This document shows positions 53,322 through 64,000 of a stretch of 64,000 nucleotides of DNA, one piece after another; the first letter of the stretch is position 1; each line of letters opens with the position of its first letter. The translations under genes and the position numbers were made by a program. Source of the stretch: Rhopalosiphum padi. Its lineage: Eukaryota; Arthropoda; Insecta; Hemiptera; Aphididae. A model generated the notes under the pieces. It saw nothing but the letters and a program-made list of their open reading frames with translations. It did no database searches and was not told the origin of the DNA. The stretch lies in assembly GCF_020882245.1 (NCBI RefSeq), contig NC_083597.1:68984152-69048151 (forward strand), written 5' to 3'.

Positions 53322-54072
53322 ATGTATATGAAATCAGTTGCAGCTATTATGCTAGCTTACATCCATCTTTATCATTGTAAGTATGATTACATCATAAGCT
53401 AAAATAATTACTTTTTTTATAATTTATTTATCTAAGAAATTTAAATTTATTCAAATTTATTTAAAATAAAAAATTCAATTTGCATAGTATCAGTATTAAG
53501 TTGAATATTTATGATCATGAATTATCTTTTATCTTATATTTTATAGATGATAATATAAAAATAAAATCGTTGAAATACTAAAAATTATAAATTATCTTCG
53601 ATAAATGATTATAAATCTTAACTAATTTATCATGAAAAATATAGTTGTTAAGCACCATATTTATTTGTTGAATAATAGAACATGAAAATTTAGAGCCACC
53701 ATTATATAATGTCTCATTTACACATACCAAACTTCAATAACTATAACTTATTCAACTTTTCAATATAATTATTCTGCAATTATAGGCACCATGGTTGACA
53801 ATAGTAGGATCAACGTCAAACCAACTGTTGACAGAGTTGTGGAAGTTATACAGTCCGTTTCCGGTATCGGTGGGCAATCTAATACCGCGGAGTCAAACTC
53901 TGGGTACGAGAATCCGGTAGTGAAACCTGCAACGACGGTACCACAATCAGAATTATTAATAACCACCGCAGAACCAGATACTACGGCTAGTGAGCCAAAT
54001 CAGCCATCGGAGACATATGAACAAAACTCGTGTAGCTGTTTGTGTAGTATTAGTGACTTTTGTCAAGGTTGA
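53322..54072 (+). CDS. small secreted protein with Cys-rich tail, 113 residues (2 exons)
   Basis: Exon 1 (53322-53376) encodes the signal peptide MYMKSVAAIMLAYIHLYH and ends in phase 1 before GTAAGT. Exon 2 (53786-54072) follows AATTATAG and completes a Cys codon. This is the same layout as the repeat-protein genes on either side. The mature chain contains KPTVDRVVEVIQSV, a Ser/Thr/Glu/Pro-rich middle (VKPATTVPQSE, TTASEPNQPSE) and a C-terminal CSCLCSISDFCQG with four cysteines. A CATTTTTCAG acceptor at 53301-53310, just upstream of the ATG, suggests a 5' UTR intron; AAAAG before GTAAG at 52786 is a candidate donor. AATAAA lies at 54143-54148. No family is recognised. A secreted, possibly mucin-like or effector protein is inferred. 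Confidence 0.75.
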
Positions 54073-54148
54073 TGATGGCCATTTTTGTTATCGCAATTGA
54101 ATTCTTTCGTAGTTTTCGTAAAAACGTCACTAAACACCCGGAAATAAA

Positions 54149-55207
54149 ACCTATTGTGTGTAAATAATTAATAAAAGTACTATTTTTCATTTAATTTTGT
54201 CTAAACTAGAGGACAAAATTTATTTCACGTTATCCAACAACACTTTATCGATTGTACATAGAATCTAAATATGGACCATATATACCATATAAAACCGTAT
54301 ATATTATATACTACCTATTCGAAGAAACTTAATTTTTCCATTTTTTCAGTGCGCAGTAGTAGTAGTTTACTTTTTGAAGTTGAATGTGGTTTTAACCAAA
54401 TTTAGTACTGTTCAGAATCGTTTTTTTAACGCGATCGTTAATCATGTTTTTAAACCAAATATTATAGTATGAACAGTACTTTGTATGATTTTTATTGGCT
54501 TAGTAAATCATGATTTCAAATTACTAATATCGTAGTTTTAGCATTTTTCTTAAAAGGTAAAATTTAAAGGGAGGTAAAATTGATCGTTTTTGAGATGATA
54601 CGGTTATTATTATTTAGATAAGTAAATACGAGCATTTAATATTAAGAGAATATTATAGTAATTATAGAAAATTTCGAAAAATATCATCATTATATGATGT
54701 AATTTTACAAAATTAAAATTAATATTTTAACACTATATAATTGTAATACAACAATCAATAATAGGCCCTAAATCGGAAAATGACTAAGTGACGAAACAGA
54801 AACTAATACCGTTTTAGATAGTTTACTCGTATACGTTAAAAAGTAAATAGCCTATTAATACGTTAATATACAGGTAATATAACTGTTTCAAACAAATGCA
54901 CTAACCAATCGAATGCAATGACAATTTTAGGTCTTAAACGTAATACTACCACACACAATATTCCTGTGCTGAACAGAGAAAATGGCGAGATGAGATACCT
55001 AACCGTAATAGTCGGTCGGAGGTTTATGTTTTTTGAAAATCGTATGTGACCGTTTCCGGCGGATTATGGTCTAATCGCCCTAATTTTATTGTCGTTATTC
55101 CTATGCGTATTAATGACTTTGGTGACTCGGTGGGACACGCACGATCGCAAAGACGAATAGAGGACAAACCTTATTTACCTTTCGCAGTAATCGGCCAAGG
55201 AAATCGA
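54149..55207. other. intergenic sequence
   Basis: AT-rich sequence with no gene that I can support. G+C rises from about 54950 toward the promoter of the next gene. Confidence 0.5.
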
Positions 55208-55370
55208 ATGCAAATATGATGGCTGTACGCGACAATGATTATCTTTTTTTGGCAATTTTATTGTGCTTTGTTAATCACCGGTTAACCGCGAGGTATGTAA
55301 ATTTCTACGAAGGGGCGTAAACGTTCCCAACTCTATAAATCATTAACCCCGCGATCCACCAATCATCAGT
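55208..55370 (+). promoter_or_regulatory. promoter of the short repeat-protein paralogue
   Basis: TATAAAT at 55334-55340 is followed about 32 bp later by ATCAGTC (TCAGT at 55366-55370). ATGCAAAT at 55208-55215 lies 126 bp upstream of the TATA box and ATGTAAAT at 55295-55302 lies 39 bp upstream. The same set of elements, at similar spacing, precedes the repeat-protein gene at 46879 (octamers 122 and 55 bp before its TATA box). Confidence 0.6.
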
Positions 55371-55479
55371 CGCCCGCCTGTGATTCAAAATAATCTTTGG
55401 TGTAATTTTATTAACCCCGGTGACGACTACGTGTTATTGTATAGGAAGATTTTTCCCGTTTTCGTATCGGCGAATCAAA

Positions 55480-57300
55480 ATGGTCATTAATAGTTCAGTT
55501 GTATTGTTCGTTGTTGCGATGGTTCTCCAGCATTCCCATTGTAAGTATATCACGTATAATTGCTCAAATATTATATTGTTCCGTCGAGATTAATATTTAG
55601 TAGAAAATAAAAACTGTAAACCATTCGTTACACCTTAAATATAAACCTATAAATTATTGACCTATACAAACATTTTTTATTTATTTATCTTAAACTTCGT
55701 TCAATTAACAAAAATAAAATTTTCCACTATAACTTGATTAAATGATGTGACAGTTAAAATATTTAAAAAAAATCAAAAAAATGAATAAAATATAACCAAT
55801 AATAGTTAAGAGGACGTCGCACCCGCGTGTGTTGTCTCCGTCTTACACATATACGATATAGTGAATTTTCGTTCACCAGTTTCAATAGTCAATACCTATA
55901 ATCAAACTTTTAGGTAAGAACATTATCTGTGTTCTCTCATTGATTTTTTACGATATTTCAATTTTTAAGTAAGTTATGAGTATGAAAAATATAAATATTT
56001 GAAACATTGAAAATTAAAATATCATAAAAAACTAACTGGGAGAATACAGATAATGTTCTTCCCTAAATGTTTGATTATAGGTCAATTCACTCCAATATCA
56101 AAACTAAAAGCACAATATTGAAACTGGTGAACGAAATTTACTGCTGGTGTGACGTCCTCTTAATTATAACTAATGCAAAGACTATAAGCATTAAAAATGT
56201 ATTGTTTAAACATATGCACCTATATATCGATTTAATATAATATGTGGTTAAACATAGACTAACAATAAATAAACTACAATTAAATAATTATTATGCCATT
56301 GTAATATTATATTATCCACAAAATTGAACAGTACTACATAGTTAATTAATATAATTTGATACATTTTGTATTGCAAAATATTATAATCTAAACATTCTTA
56401 ACTACTCACTGACCATTTGGATAGGCATGAATCAACATGAGCCTTATTGTTTTATGACTAATTCATAGTTTAATTAAAAAATGGTTTACTGGTTAACGAA
56501 AAATATTTACTAGAATGATTGATTTTCTATAATCATTCAAAATATTCACTAAAAAAAAATCAAGATATACCCGTAATATATATATGTATATAAAATACAA
56601 TAATATGACATTATTCAACCTAAAAACTTTGATATTTGTAATAAAATGTATAAAAAATGTTGAATCATTGTTCATAACAGTTGACAGTTGTGAATTGTAT
56701 TTAACAAAACACACTATAATAGTACTTAGCAGGCATACGATAAATTTAACCACAAAAAATATGTAAATAAATGTAATTTCTCTCTTTAATAATAACTAAG
56801 AAATATTAATTTAATGATCTTAATTTAATTAAATTGTGTTCCTAGGTAAACCAACACATCGATTCGTTAGAGAAAATAGCAACGAAGATGAGCCTAGGAT
56901 CAATAGAATTAAAGAATATCTAAGCCAGTTACAAGGATATGGACCATTTGGCTCTACATCTCAATCGCAATCGTCTTCAACACCAACACATCAGCCAGAT
57001 TCATCAACATCATACCAGCCAGATTTATTAACATCAAATCAACAAGAGACCGCAGCTGGGCCTGAACCAGAAGAAACTAAGGTACAGCCTTCCATAATGG
57101 CTAGAGACGGAAGCACTTCATCAACTGGATTCCCGTCCTATACAAATTACATGCCGAGTCAATTAAGTCAATATCAAAATCAAATTCCCAACCCAAGTCA
57201 ATTTAGCCAGTACCAGAACCAAATACCACAATCGATAAACCCAGGTCATTACTTGAATTCCAATTCTGCAGGTGGATCAGGTACAGGTCAAGGTCAATAA
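55480..57300 (+). CDS. secreted protein, short paralogue of the repeat protein, 171 residues (2 exons)
   Basis: Exon 1 (55480-55540, 61 nt, the same length as in the paralogue at 46879) encodes the signal peptide MVINSSVVLFVVAMVLQHSH. Exon 2 (56846-57300) follows TTCCTAG and completes a Cys codon. The mature start PTHRFVREN then RINRIKEYLSQLQGYG aligns with the paralogue. The middle is Ser/Thr/Gln-rich (STPTHQPDSSTSYQPD). It is followed by one copy of the block (DGSTSSTGFPSYTNYMPSQL) and a shared tail (NQIPQSINPGHYLNSN). It therefore represents the family without the 192-bp array. AATAAA lies at 57372-57377. The intron carries a 350-bp foldback element. The function is unknown; secretion is clear. 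Confidence 0.88.
55810..56159. mobile_element. foldback MITE with TTAA target sites
   Basis: The element begins GAGGACGTCGCACC and ends GGTGTGACGTCCTC, inverse to each other except one base. TTAA flanks both sides (55806-55809 and 56160-56163). The interior is also an extended inverted repeat, for example TTTCGTTCACCAGTTTCAAT on the left with ATTGAAACTGGTGAACGAAA on the right, and AGAACATTATCTGT with ACAGATAATGTTCT, so the whole copy can form a long hairpin. TTAA duplication is typical of piggyBac-type transposition. There is no coding capacity. Confidence 0.85.
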
Positions 57301-57377
57301 ACAATGTCGACATATATCAAATATACATTGATAAGATTTAGATAATTTTGAAAAAAAAATTTATACAGAAAAATAAA

Positions 57378-60300
57378 CAAATCTGAATTTTTACTTGAAT
57401 AATAAATTATAAAATAAAATCCATATTATAAAAATGTTATCGAAAGTAATCAACATTATATTATAGAGATAAAGACATATATGTATTATGTTTTAAATTA
57501 TACAAAAAGATGATTAGGTATCTGAGTTTTAGATACTAAGTTGAGTGTCAGTGTTGAATATATATAGGCATTGGTCTTTATGTACAGAAATTTTGCTGTT
57601 CCATCATTGATATTGATTTATGATTAAAATGTTGTACTTTGAAGTAAGTTAAAAGTAAAATAATTTAAAAAAATATTATTATAAATATTTATTACTCGTT
57701 TGCCAGAAAACCAAAAAAATACTACGAAAATCCAGTTTTTTTTTTACAAAATCGTTTTTATTTGTTTATTTTTTGTTATTCGAAAATATTTAGTCGTAGA
57801 TAATTGAAATTTTCAAAAATATTATTATTAGTATTTTTAATAAAATATTTATTGTTCATCAAATATCGTAAAACTAAAATCACATTTCTCTTTACGAGAA
57901 TTTTAAGTTATACATTTTACAATGTTTATAAAAATAACAAACATTTACAAATGATTTTGTAGATAGATAGTTAAAAAGTTATTAACTTAAAATATAAGAT
58001 TCCTGATACAAGTAAGCTGTTTTTATTGGAATAAAAAAAAGTTCAACGTAAACCTACACTATATGATTTTTAGGAACGTTTGAAATTCAAAAAAGAAAAA
58101 ATTGAGTGTTCAAGCATTAAATATCGGTTTTAATAAATTAAATTAAATGCTTATCTAATAAACAATGATAGTTAGGGACGTTAGGGTTCCCCCTCCCTTC
58201 TTGAAATCTGTTTCAATCATTTATGATTTCCATATATCTTAACATGTGGTTAGTATATATTAGTATAATATATTTAAATGTTTCTAACTTTTTTTGGTTA
58301 CAAACTGAAAACACTATAAACACTATAGAAAATATGTGGTGAACTTTTCCTTATATGTGTATCAAATACAAAAATTTGGTTAGATTTTATTTTCCTCGCG
58401 TGTCAACTACTTTGATGATCTTTTTCTTTTTCGATAATAAACTTAAAAAAAGTCATATGAATTATATTTTTTGACAGTTAGTGTCATTATGGTTCATTAT
58501 GTGCGCATGGTTTTTCCACATTATTGTGTTGAAAATAACGCTTGTTTTGTTTCTAGAAACACTAAACGTTTTACGGATTAATGTATAGTTAATATAGGAG
58601 TAACATAATACTATTAAATTTCATTCTAAATTTCTCATGGATAATAATATATTTTATTAAAGTGTATAGCTAGGTATTATTGTTATTAGTTTGTTTCGAG
58701 TTGTACAACAGATTTCTTTGAAACTTTGTCTCGGTAGTGCAATATGTTATATATTGTTGTTTGTGTTTTAAATAAAACTGTACCTATTGATGGATAGTAG
58801 ATTTTTTTAAATGTCAATGTTTTTCATAATATTCTGTTTAGAAATGTGTCAAATTATATATTTTAAATGTATAATAATATGATTGTATAATTTATAGTCT
58901 CTAAATTATAAATCTGTTGAGAAAAATACGAATTTATACATTACAAACCAATAATATTATATAATGGTATACTGTACTAATGTAATTGTTATTATTATTA
59001 TAACTAACAATAGCGAAATTCAAACAACGTTAACAATATACGCATATGTATATCGCATCGATATACGTACAAATGTTGACGTATGTTAGCACAATAAGTT
59101 AGTGTAGTTGATGTAATTGTATGCGAGTAGAAAAAAGTTGTGGTAAACTATTTTTTTGGAATTAAAATCCTATCGTTATTGATTTTCTATGCGTTCACGA
59201 CAAATCATCGCAATGCGTGTACTTTATGACGTGTGCTATGTATTTTGATAAGAAATAAAAAAAATAAAAATATTTTATAAATACTATAGAACACAAAATA
59301 TCAATAAAATAAATTGCACAGTTTAATTTCATATAATCTATAAAATATTATACATAATTTAAACTTACAACTAATATTATATTATAATAATATATTATGC
59401 GTTTAATTAATTTTATCAATATTTTTGATTAAATTCTGTTTTTGGTTTTTTAAATGAAAGAATTAAATTACGATAAAATACATACTTATAATAATTGCGT
59501 GATAAATAAAATGCATATTCTGATACAATATAATATGACGATAGAATAATAATATTATTTATAATATATAATGTGGCATAAATTAATATAAACTATTATT
59601 CTTAGGTCTATGTGCTTAATAATTATGTTTAGTGCAAGTTTTAACAACGATAAAAAAAAATTGTGCATATCACTTAACCACAGTATAGAATAAACCAATT
59701 ATTTTGTCATGATTTATCACAAATAAAGTGATTCCTAAAATGTTCCCTACTTGTGTATATGACATACATAATTTAGGTACCTAGGTGAAAATAATGATCA
59801 TTGACCATTGTACATTTTACAATGCCAAACTAAAGACTAAAACACAACGCGCAGCTTTATGTATGAGCGTATTGATATTATAAACAAAATAATAATATAA
59901 TGTATCAAATATACTTAATAATATACACACGTATATAAATATTACAATATTTGTTGGCCAATTCGCTTCTTAATAACATTATTAAATATTATAATAATGG
60001 CCCTATAATTTCTCGTCATGGCATTTTAATATATTTTAATAACATTATTATACTTTATACGTTACGTTACGCTACCAACTAAAATATTATTTTAATAAGA
60101 ACTATAGATACGTAATATTATTATAACACGTTCTGATACAATAACGATAATAATAATATTAATTAATCGATATATTTATTAAAAGCGTGCTCTGCAAATA
60201 GTAGGACTTAACGAATAACTGCATACTAATTTTAGTGCGTATACAAACATACCGAGCTCGTAACACTAACTCGTAAACATATCGTATAGTCGTACACGTA

Positions 60301-61369
60301 ATAATATAGTAGGTAGGTACCTAAATAGGTGTAAATATTTGGTGGCGACGACTTGAAGGCCGGTCGCGGGACGTGGACGTACAATGAGACCGCTTTCTGT
60401 AAAAACAATAACAATAATCTTCTAAAAAAAAAAAAACACACACACATACAACCAATAAAAGCAAAACCAAATGGATATTTGTCGGTGACTTTACAGAGTG
60501 ATTTCATCGTCGTTGTCGGCGTGATAGAGCGGCGTGCGAATGGTGTTTGTATTATATGCATAGTAAGAAATAATATAATATTATTAGGTATAGCTAGTGA
60601 TATATTATAGAACGTTGAGATTTATTGATGCGTTGACGCTATCGCGATCTAAAACAATATGATATTGTGATAAGGGCGACCTTATTATTAAATATGTTGT
60701 GCCGTGCAGTACGAAACGGATGTACATAATATAAGGTGTCAGGTGATGATACAATTTTTCTTTTATAAATGAAGTGCTTGATTTGTGGTGGGGTAGTGCA
60801 GGGGCAAAACATTAAGGCGAGCCCTGAATAATTGTTCGAATACAATGCCGAGAAAAGGATTGCCAGGATTGGTTTTACAATAATAATGTATTTTAAATGT
60901 AAAATGTAAATATGCACAGAACTATATATATATATATATTATATATTATATGCCTGTACATGTAAATTCAAAATAGAATAAAATACAATTTTATAACTTA
61001 ATTCGAATAAAACTATGATCAGTAAAGATTCATAAATAATATTTCGATTTATTGTCATCACGAAGAATTTAGAACCAACGCCATAATTGTTGATATTCAG
61101 AGTTTATGGTCAGTTACGATCATTTGTTATCGATTTCTCAATCGCTTAGATATCAGTTGTCAATTAAATTATATTATACTAATATTGGTGATATTGTGTT
61201 TTGCTTATTTTTGTGGTGTTTTACAATAAATATTTCTTAATCTATAAAACAGAAATGAAAATAGTTTCCAATGTATTTGTTTTTAGCGTCCGTGTATAAG
61301 CTATATATATACTAACTAATATTTAATATTATTTTGTGATTTCCTAACAATTCTAGCACCAATAGTGTT
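57378..61369. other. intergenic AT-rich sequence
   Basis: No gene is supportable. A GC-richer patch at about 60340-60560 has overlapping short open frames on both strands but no convincing exon boundaries. It also holds a poly-A/CA tract near 60423-60446. Confidence 0.45.
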
Positions 61370-61418
61370 ACAAATTTATTAAAATAGGACGTCGCCGCTC
61401 GGCCGCCATTCGGTCGCC

Positions 61419-62856
61419 TTACCACTTGCTCCACGGCTTTCGGCCCACCCACCGGGCCTTGATCATATCCGACGCCTTTTCGGCGATCATCACCACCGGA
61501 GCATTGGTGTTTCCGGACGTGACGGCCGGCATCACAGAAGCATCGACCACTCGCAGGCCGATCGATGCCGTGCACGCGGAGCTCTGCGTCGACAACTGCG
61601 CCCGGGTCGCTGGGTGGACCCATACGACAGCTTCCGGCCTGGTGGTTTTCCGGTCCGGTGTTCCGGCGCACCGCGCACTCCCAGTACGCGTCACAACCGA
61701 ACTCTAAGTCCTCGCAGCCCTTCGCCGGCGTCCGGTCCAGTTCCATGCCGTACTTGCGGAGGGCGGGAGTTTCGGACATCCGGATCGCTAACTTGATGCC
61801 GTCCACCAGCACAGCCACGTCGTCGGGATGACTCAGGTACCGAGCGTGGATTGCAGGGTGCGCGAGTGGGTCGGATGACTTGAGCTTGAGCTGGCCACGG
61901 CTCTTGGGATGCAACACAGCCGGTATCATATTGATGACGCGGCGGCTGTCGCCCTCACCGCTGCCCGATTTCTCGCCTACCTGACCGGTCTTGGCACAGT
62001 CGGCTAAGTAACCGCCGAAGAAGAACTGCAGGTCGGGATTGTCGTCGGCGGGGTTTACATACTTGGACGGCAACACGGCGGTCACCTCGGATATTCCGGT
62101 ACCGGACATGAGTCCGTCCCGGAACAATAGGTACTCCATGGCGGTAGCCCAATTCAATGGCGTCGTCGACGTGTCGTTGATGCGGAAATTGACGAAGAAA
62201 GCCACGTGGTTGTGAAGGTTTCGGCCGACGCCCGGTAGGTCGTGCACGACTGGCACGCCGACGGCTCGCAGGTCATCCTTTGGCCCGACGCCCGACAACA
62301 GCAGTATCTGTGGTGATGCGACCGCACCGCCGGACACGATCACCTCTTGTCGTGCATTGATCGAGATTTTCCGTCCGTCCGCCCCGCTGTACACCTCCAC
62401 ACCGTATGCGGCCTTCTTCTTGGGGTCGATGAGCACCCGAGTCACCGTGGCGTTGAGCATCACGTGCAAGTTGGATCGATCCTTAGCTGGTCGCAGGAAC
62501 GCACGAGCAGAGCTGTACCGAGAACCGTTCTTGGACATGGTCTGCGCGATCGCAAAACCTGTGTGCAGAGCCCCGTTCAAATCGCGCACCTGGTAGCCGA
62601 GCTCCAGACCGGCCTGCAAGATGGCGTGCGACAACGGAGGATGGTATGGGAACTGTCCGACCGGCAGTGGACCACCGACTCCGTGGAAACCGGCGTCCAT
62701 AATGGTCGCCTGGTGGTTGTCCTCGGACTTGAGGAAGTACGGTAACACTTCCTGGTAGCTCCAACCCGGGTTGCCCATCTTGGCCCAGCCGTCGAAGTCG
62801 TGTCGGCTGCCCCGCATGTACATCATGCCGTTCATCACGCTCGTACCGCCCAACAC
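61419..62856 (-). CDS. GMC oxidoreductase, 3' exon (glucose-dehydrogenase-like), with a one-base frameshift
   Basis: This is the large 3' exon of a flavin-dependent glucose-methanol-choline oxidoreductase, resembling insect glucose dehydrogenase (FAD, quinone). The exon begins after TTTTGCGCAG at 62857 and encodes VLGGTSVMNGMMYMRGS, WSYQEVLPYFLKSED, the second GMC signature (GGAVASPQILLLSGVGP), PGVGRNLHNH, and the catalytic-His motif NHQAGSCRMG. The frame then breaks near 61560, where the plus strand reads GGCCGATCGATGCC with apparently one extra base. The expected C-terminus (GLRVVDASVMPAVTSGNTN, then MIAEKASDMI) continues in another frame to TAA at 61419-61421. About 478 residues are present; insect members are about 600-630, so the FAD-binding GxGxxG end must lie upstream, beyond the window or unseen in 62.9-64.0 kb. 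AATAAA on the minus strand lies near 61375. A recent pseudogene or a sequencing error are both possible. Confidence 0.9.
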
Positions 62857-64000
62857 CTGCGCAAAATCCACCGTTAATAATTATCATGATAAGAATATTA
62901 AGATATAATATGAGAATAGAACGTCCGATCTTGATTTAACTATATGAACCTAGGTAGGTATATTTAAGCTGGAGTTACGACAAGCACAGCGCCGTTTCGA
63001 ACTGTAGTCGTACAGCCATATTAGTCCCGATTTACACACATATATATAGCTGATAACACTTAGCAGTCAAACTTGACTTTGAACTATAGACTTTTACAAA
63101 ATACAATAACGAAACTTAACTCAATAATCAACTTTTCATCTTAGAAGACTTTCAGCTGGAAATTTACAATTGGTACCTAAGTGCAATCCCTGTACCAAGG
63201 ACACTGCCGTCGAAGTTATGTCCTTTGATACAGAATTATAAGTTATGAAAATAAAATATGGTAATTGATAAGTGATAACCAATATAATATTTATTTATTT
63301 ATTTTTTATTACTTAAATAACTTGTCTATGCCCAATAACAACTGAAACGGTTTTTATTTGACTATCATAATTGAAATTTAAAAGTATGATGAGTATTAAG
63401 TAATATTTTTAACTCAATATGTTCATATTAATAATTATAATGTGTATAATTTTAAATTAAAACCGATCGATATGTTTATTAAATTACACACATATTTGAT
63501 GTTTTTTAATAAATAACTTTATTTACTTAGAAAACGGTAGTGTATAATATCGAACTCCACTTATTTTTGTTTCGATTTTTCATGTTGATATTATGTTCAC
63601 TTATTTGTCGTGTTCATTATTATAGATACAATCTCTGTTCAATTTTGCTTTATTTTCCTCGAAATAATAAATAATACGCAAAAGCTACATGTTTTTACAT
63701 TTGAATCACTGAAATATTACGTTTTCTCGTACACTTGATAGAGGATGTATTGTGTACTGTATATATTTAAATCTGTTGCCACTGTTGAGAAAAATAGTTC
63801 TGCCTTAATGTTCGAAATCTAACAATCTAAGGAATATTTTTCAAACACAAAACTATATCCGAAATAAGAGTTATGGAATTTTTAGATACGTAAATCAAAA
63901 TACTTTGCTATTAGGATTATAATCAAATAGTACTTTAATACTTAAAGTATTTGATTTCTTTGTTGTTGAAAGTATAATGATTATTCATATTATTTTATTC
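62857..64000. other. intron or upstream sequence of the GMC gene
   Basis: AT-rich sequence following (on the minus strand, preceding) the GMC exon. I could not find an exon with the FAD-binding motif here, so the upstream exons probably lie outside the window. Confidence 0.4.

Noticed and set aside
60232..60610. Overlapping open frames on both strands near 60.4 kb, including a minus-strand end NTIRTPLYHADNDDEITL
   Set aside because: The composition is suggestive of an exon, but no convincing acceptor or upstream exon was found and the other frames run through poly-A/CA tracts.
61426..62745. Plus-strand open frames over the GMC exon
   Set aside because: They are antisense shadows of the conserved GMC oxidoreductase reading frame.

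Overview
The window looks like a scaffold from an aphid (Hemiptera, Aphididae) or a close relative. The evidence is a very AT-rich background full of TA, TAT and TAGGTAC tracts, insect-type multi-exon genes with GT-AG introns, many short non-autonomous DNA transposons, a recognisable insect gastrulation-defective-like protease, and a cluster of small or repetitive secreted proteins of the kind aphids carry. The species cannot be fixed from sequence alone. Only about 10% of the window is coding.

Layout. 1-15.9 kb is intergenic, with two hAT-type MITEs bounded by perfect 8-bp target duplications. 16.47-19.80 kb (+) is a complete 12-exon dymeclin gene, a Golgi-associated N-myristoylated protein, preceded by a GC-rich promoter region. 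20-28.6 kb is intergenic with more hAT-type MITEs and a GC-richer island at 22.5-23.4 kb. 28.61-28.89 kb (+) holds what may be the last two exons of an unidentified gene. 29.10-35.42 kb (+) is a 9-exon secreted serine protease of the gastrulation-defective (gd) type: signal peptide, GD N-terminal domain, long low-complexity linker and S1 domain.

35.8-57.3 kb is the accessory-looking part. A minus-strand gene starts at 46.35 kb with a signal-peptide exon and a short second exon. Three separate 3' exons lie downstream (39.85-39.37, 36.84-36.58 and 36.24-35.83 kb). Each has its own stop and each is in the right phase to be joined to the same leader. Head to head with it, from a shared GC-rich promoter, is a plus-strand secreted repeat protein (46.88-49.28 kb) with seven copies of a FPSYTDYMPSQLSQYQ block. 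A paralogue without the array lies at 55.48-57.30 kb. A third small secreted gene with the same two-exon architecture, and a cysteine-rich tail, sits between them (53.32-54.07 kb). This cluster of leader-exon secreted genes is the best candidate here for something little described. Salivary effectors are the obvious hypothesis, but it is untested.

The right end (62.86-61.42 kb, minus) carries the large 3' exon of a GMC oxidoreductase (glucose-dehydrogenase-like). It has one extra base close to the C-terminus that shifts the frame, and its FAD-binding N-terminus is not visible in this window. All coordinates and splice sites were read by eye, and each model was checked for an open frame and phase agreement across exons.
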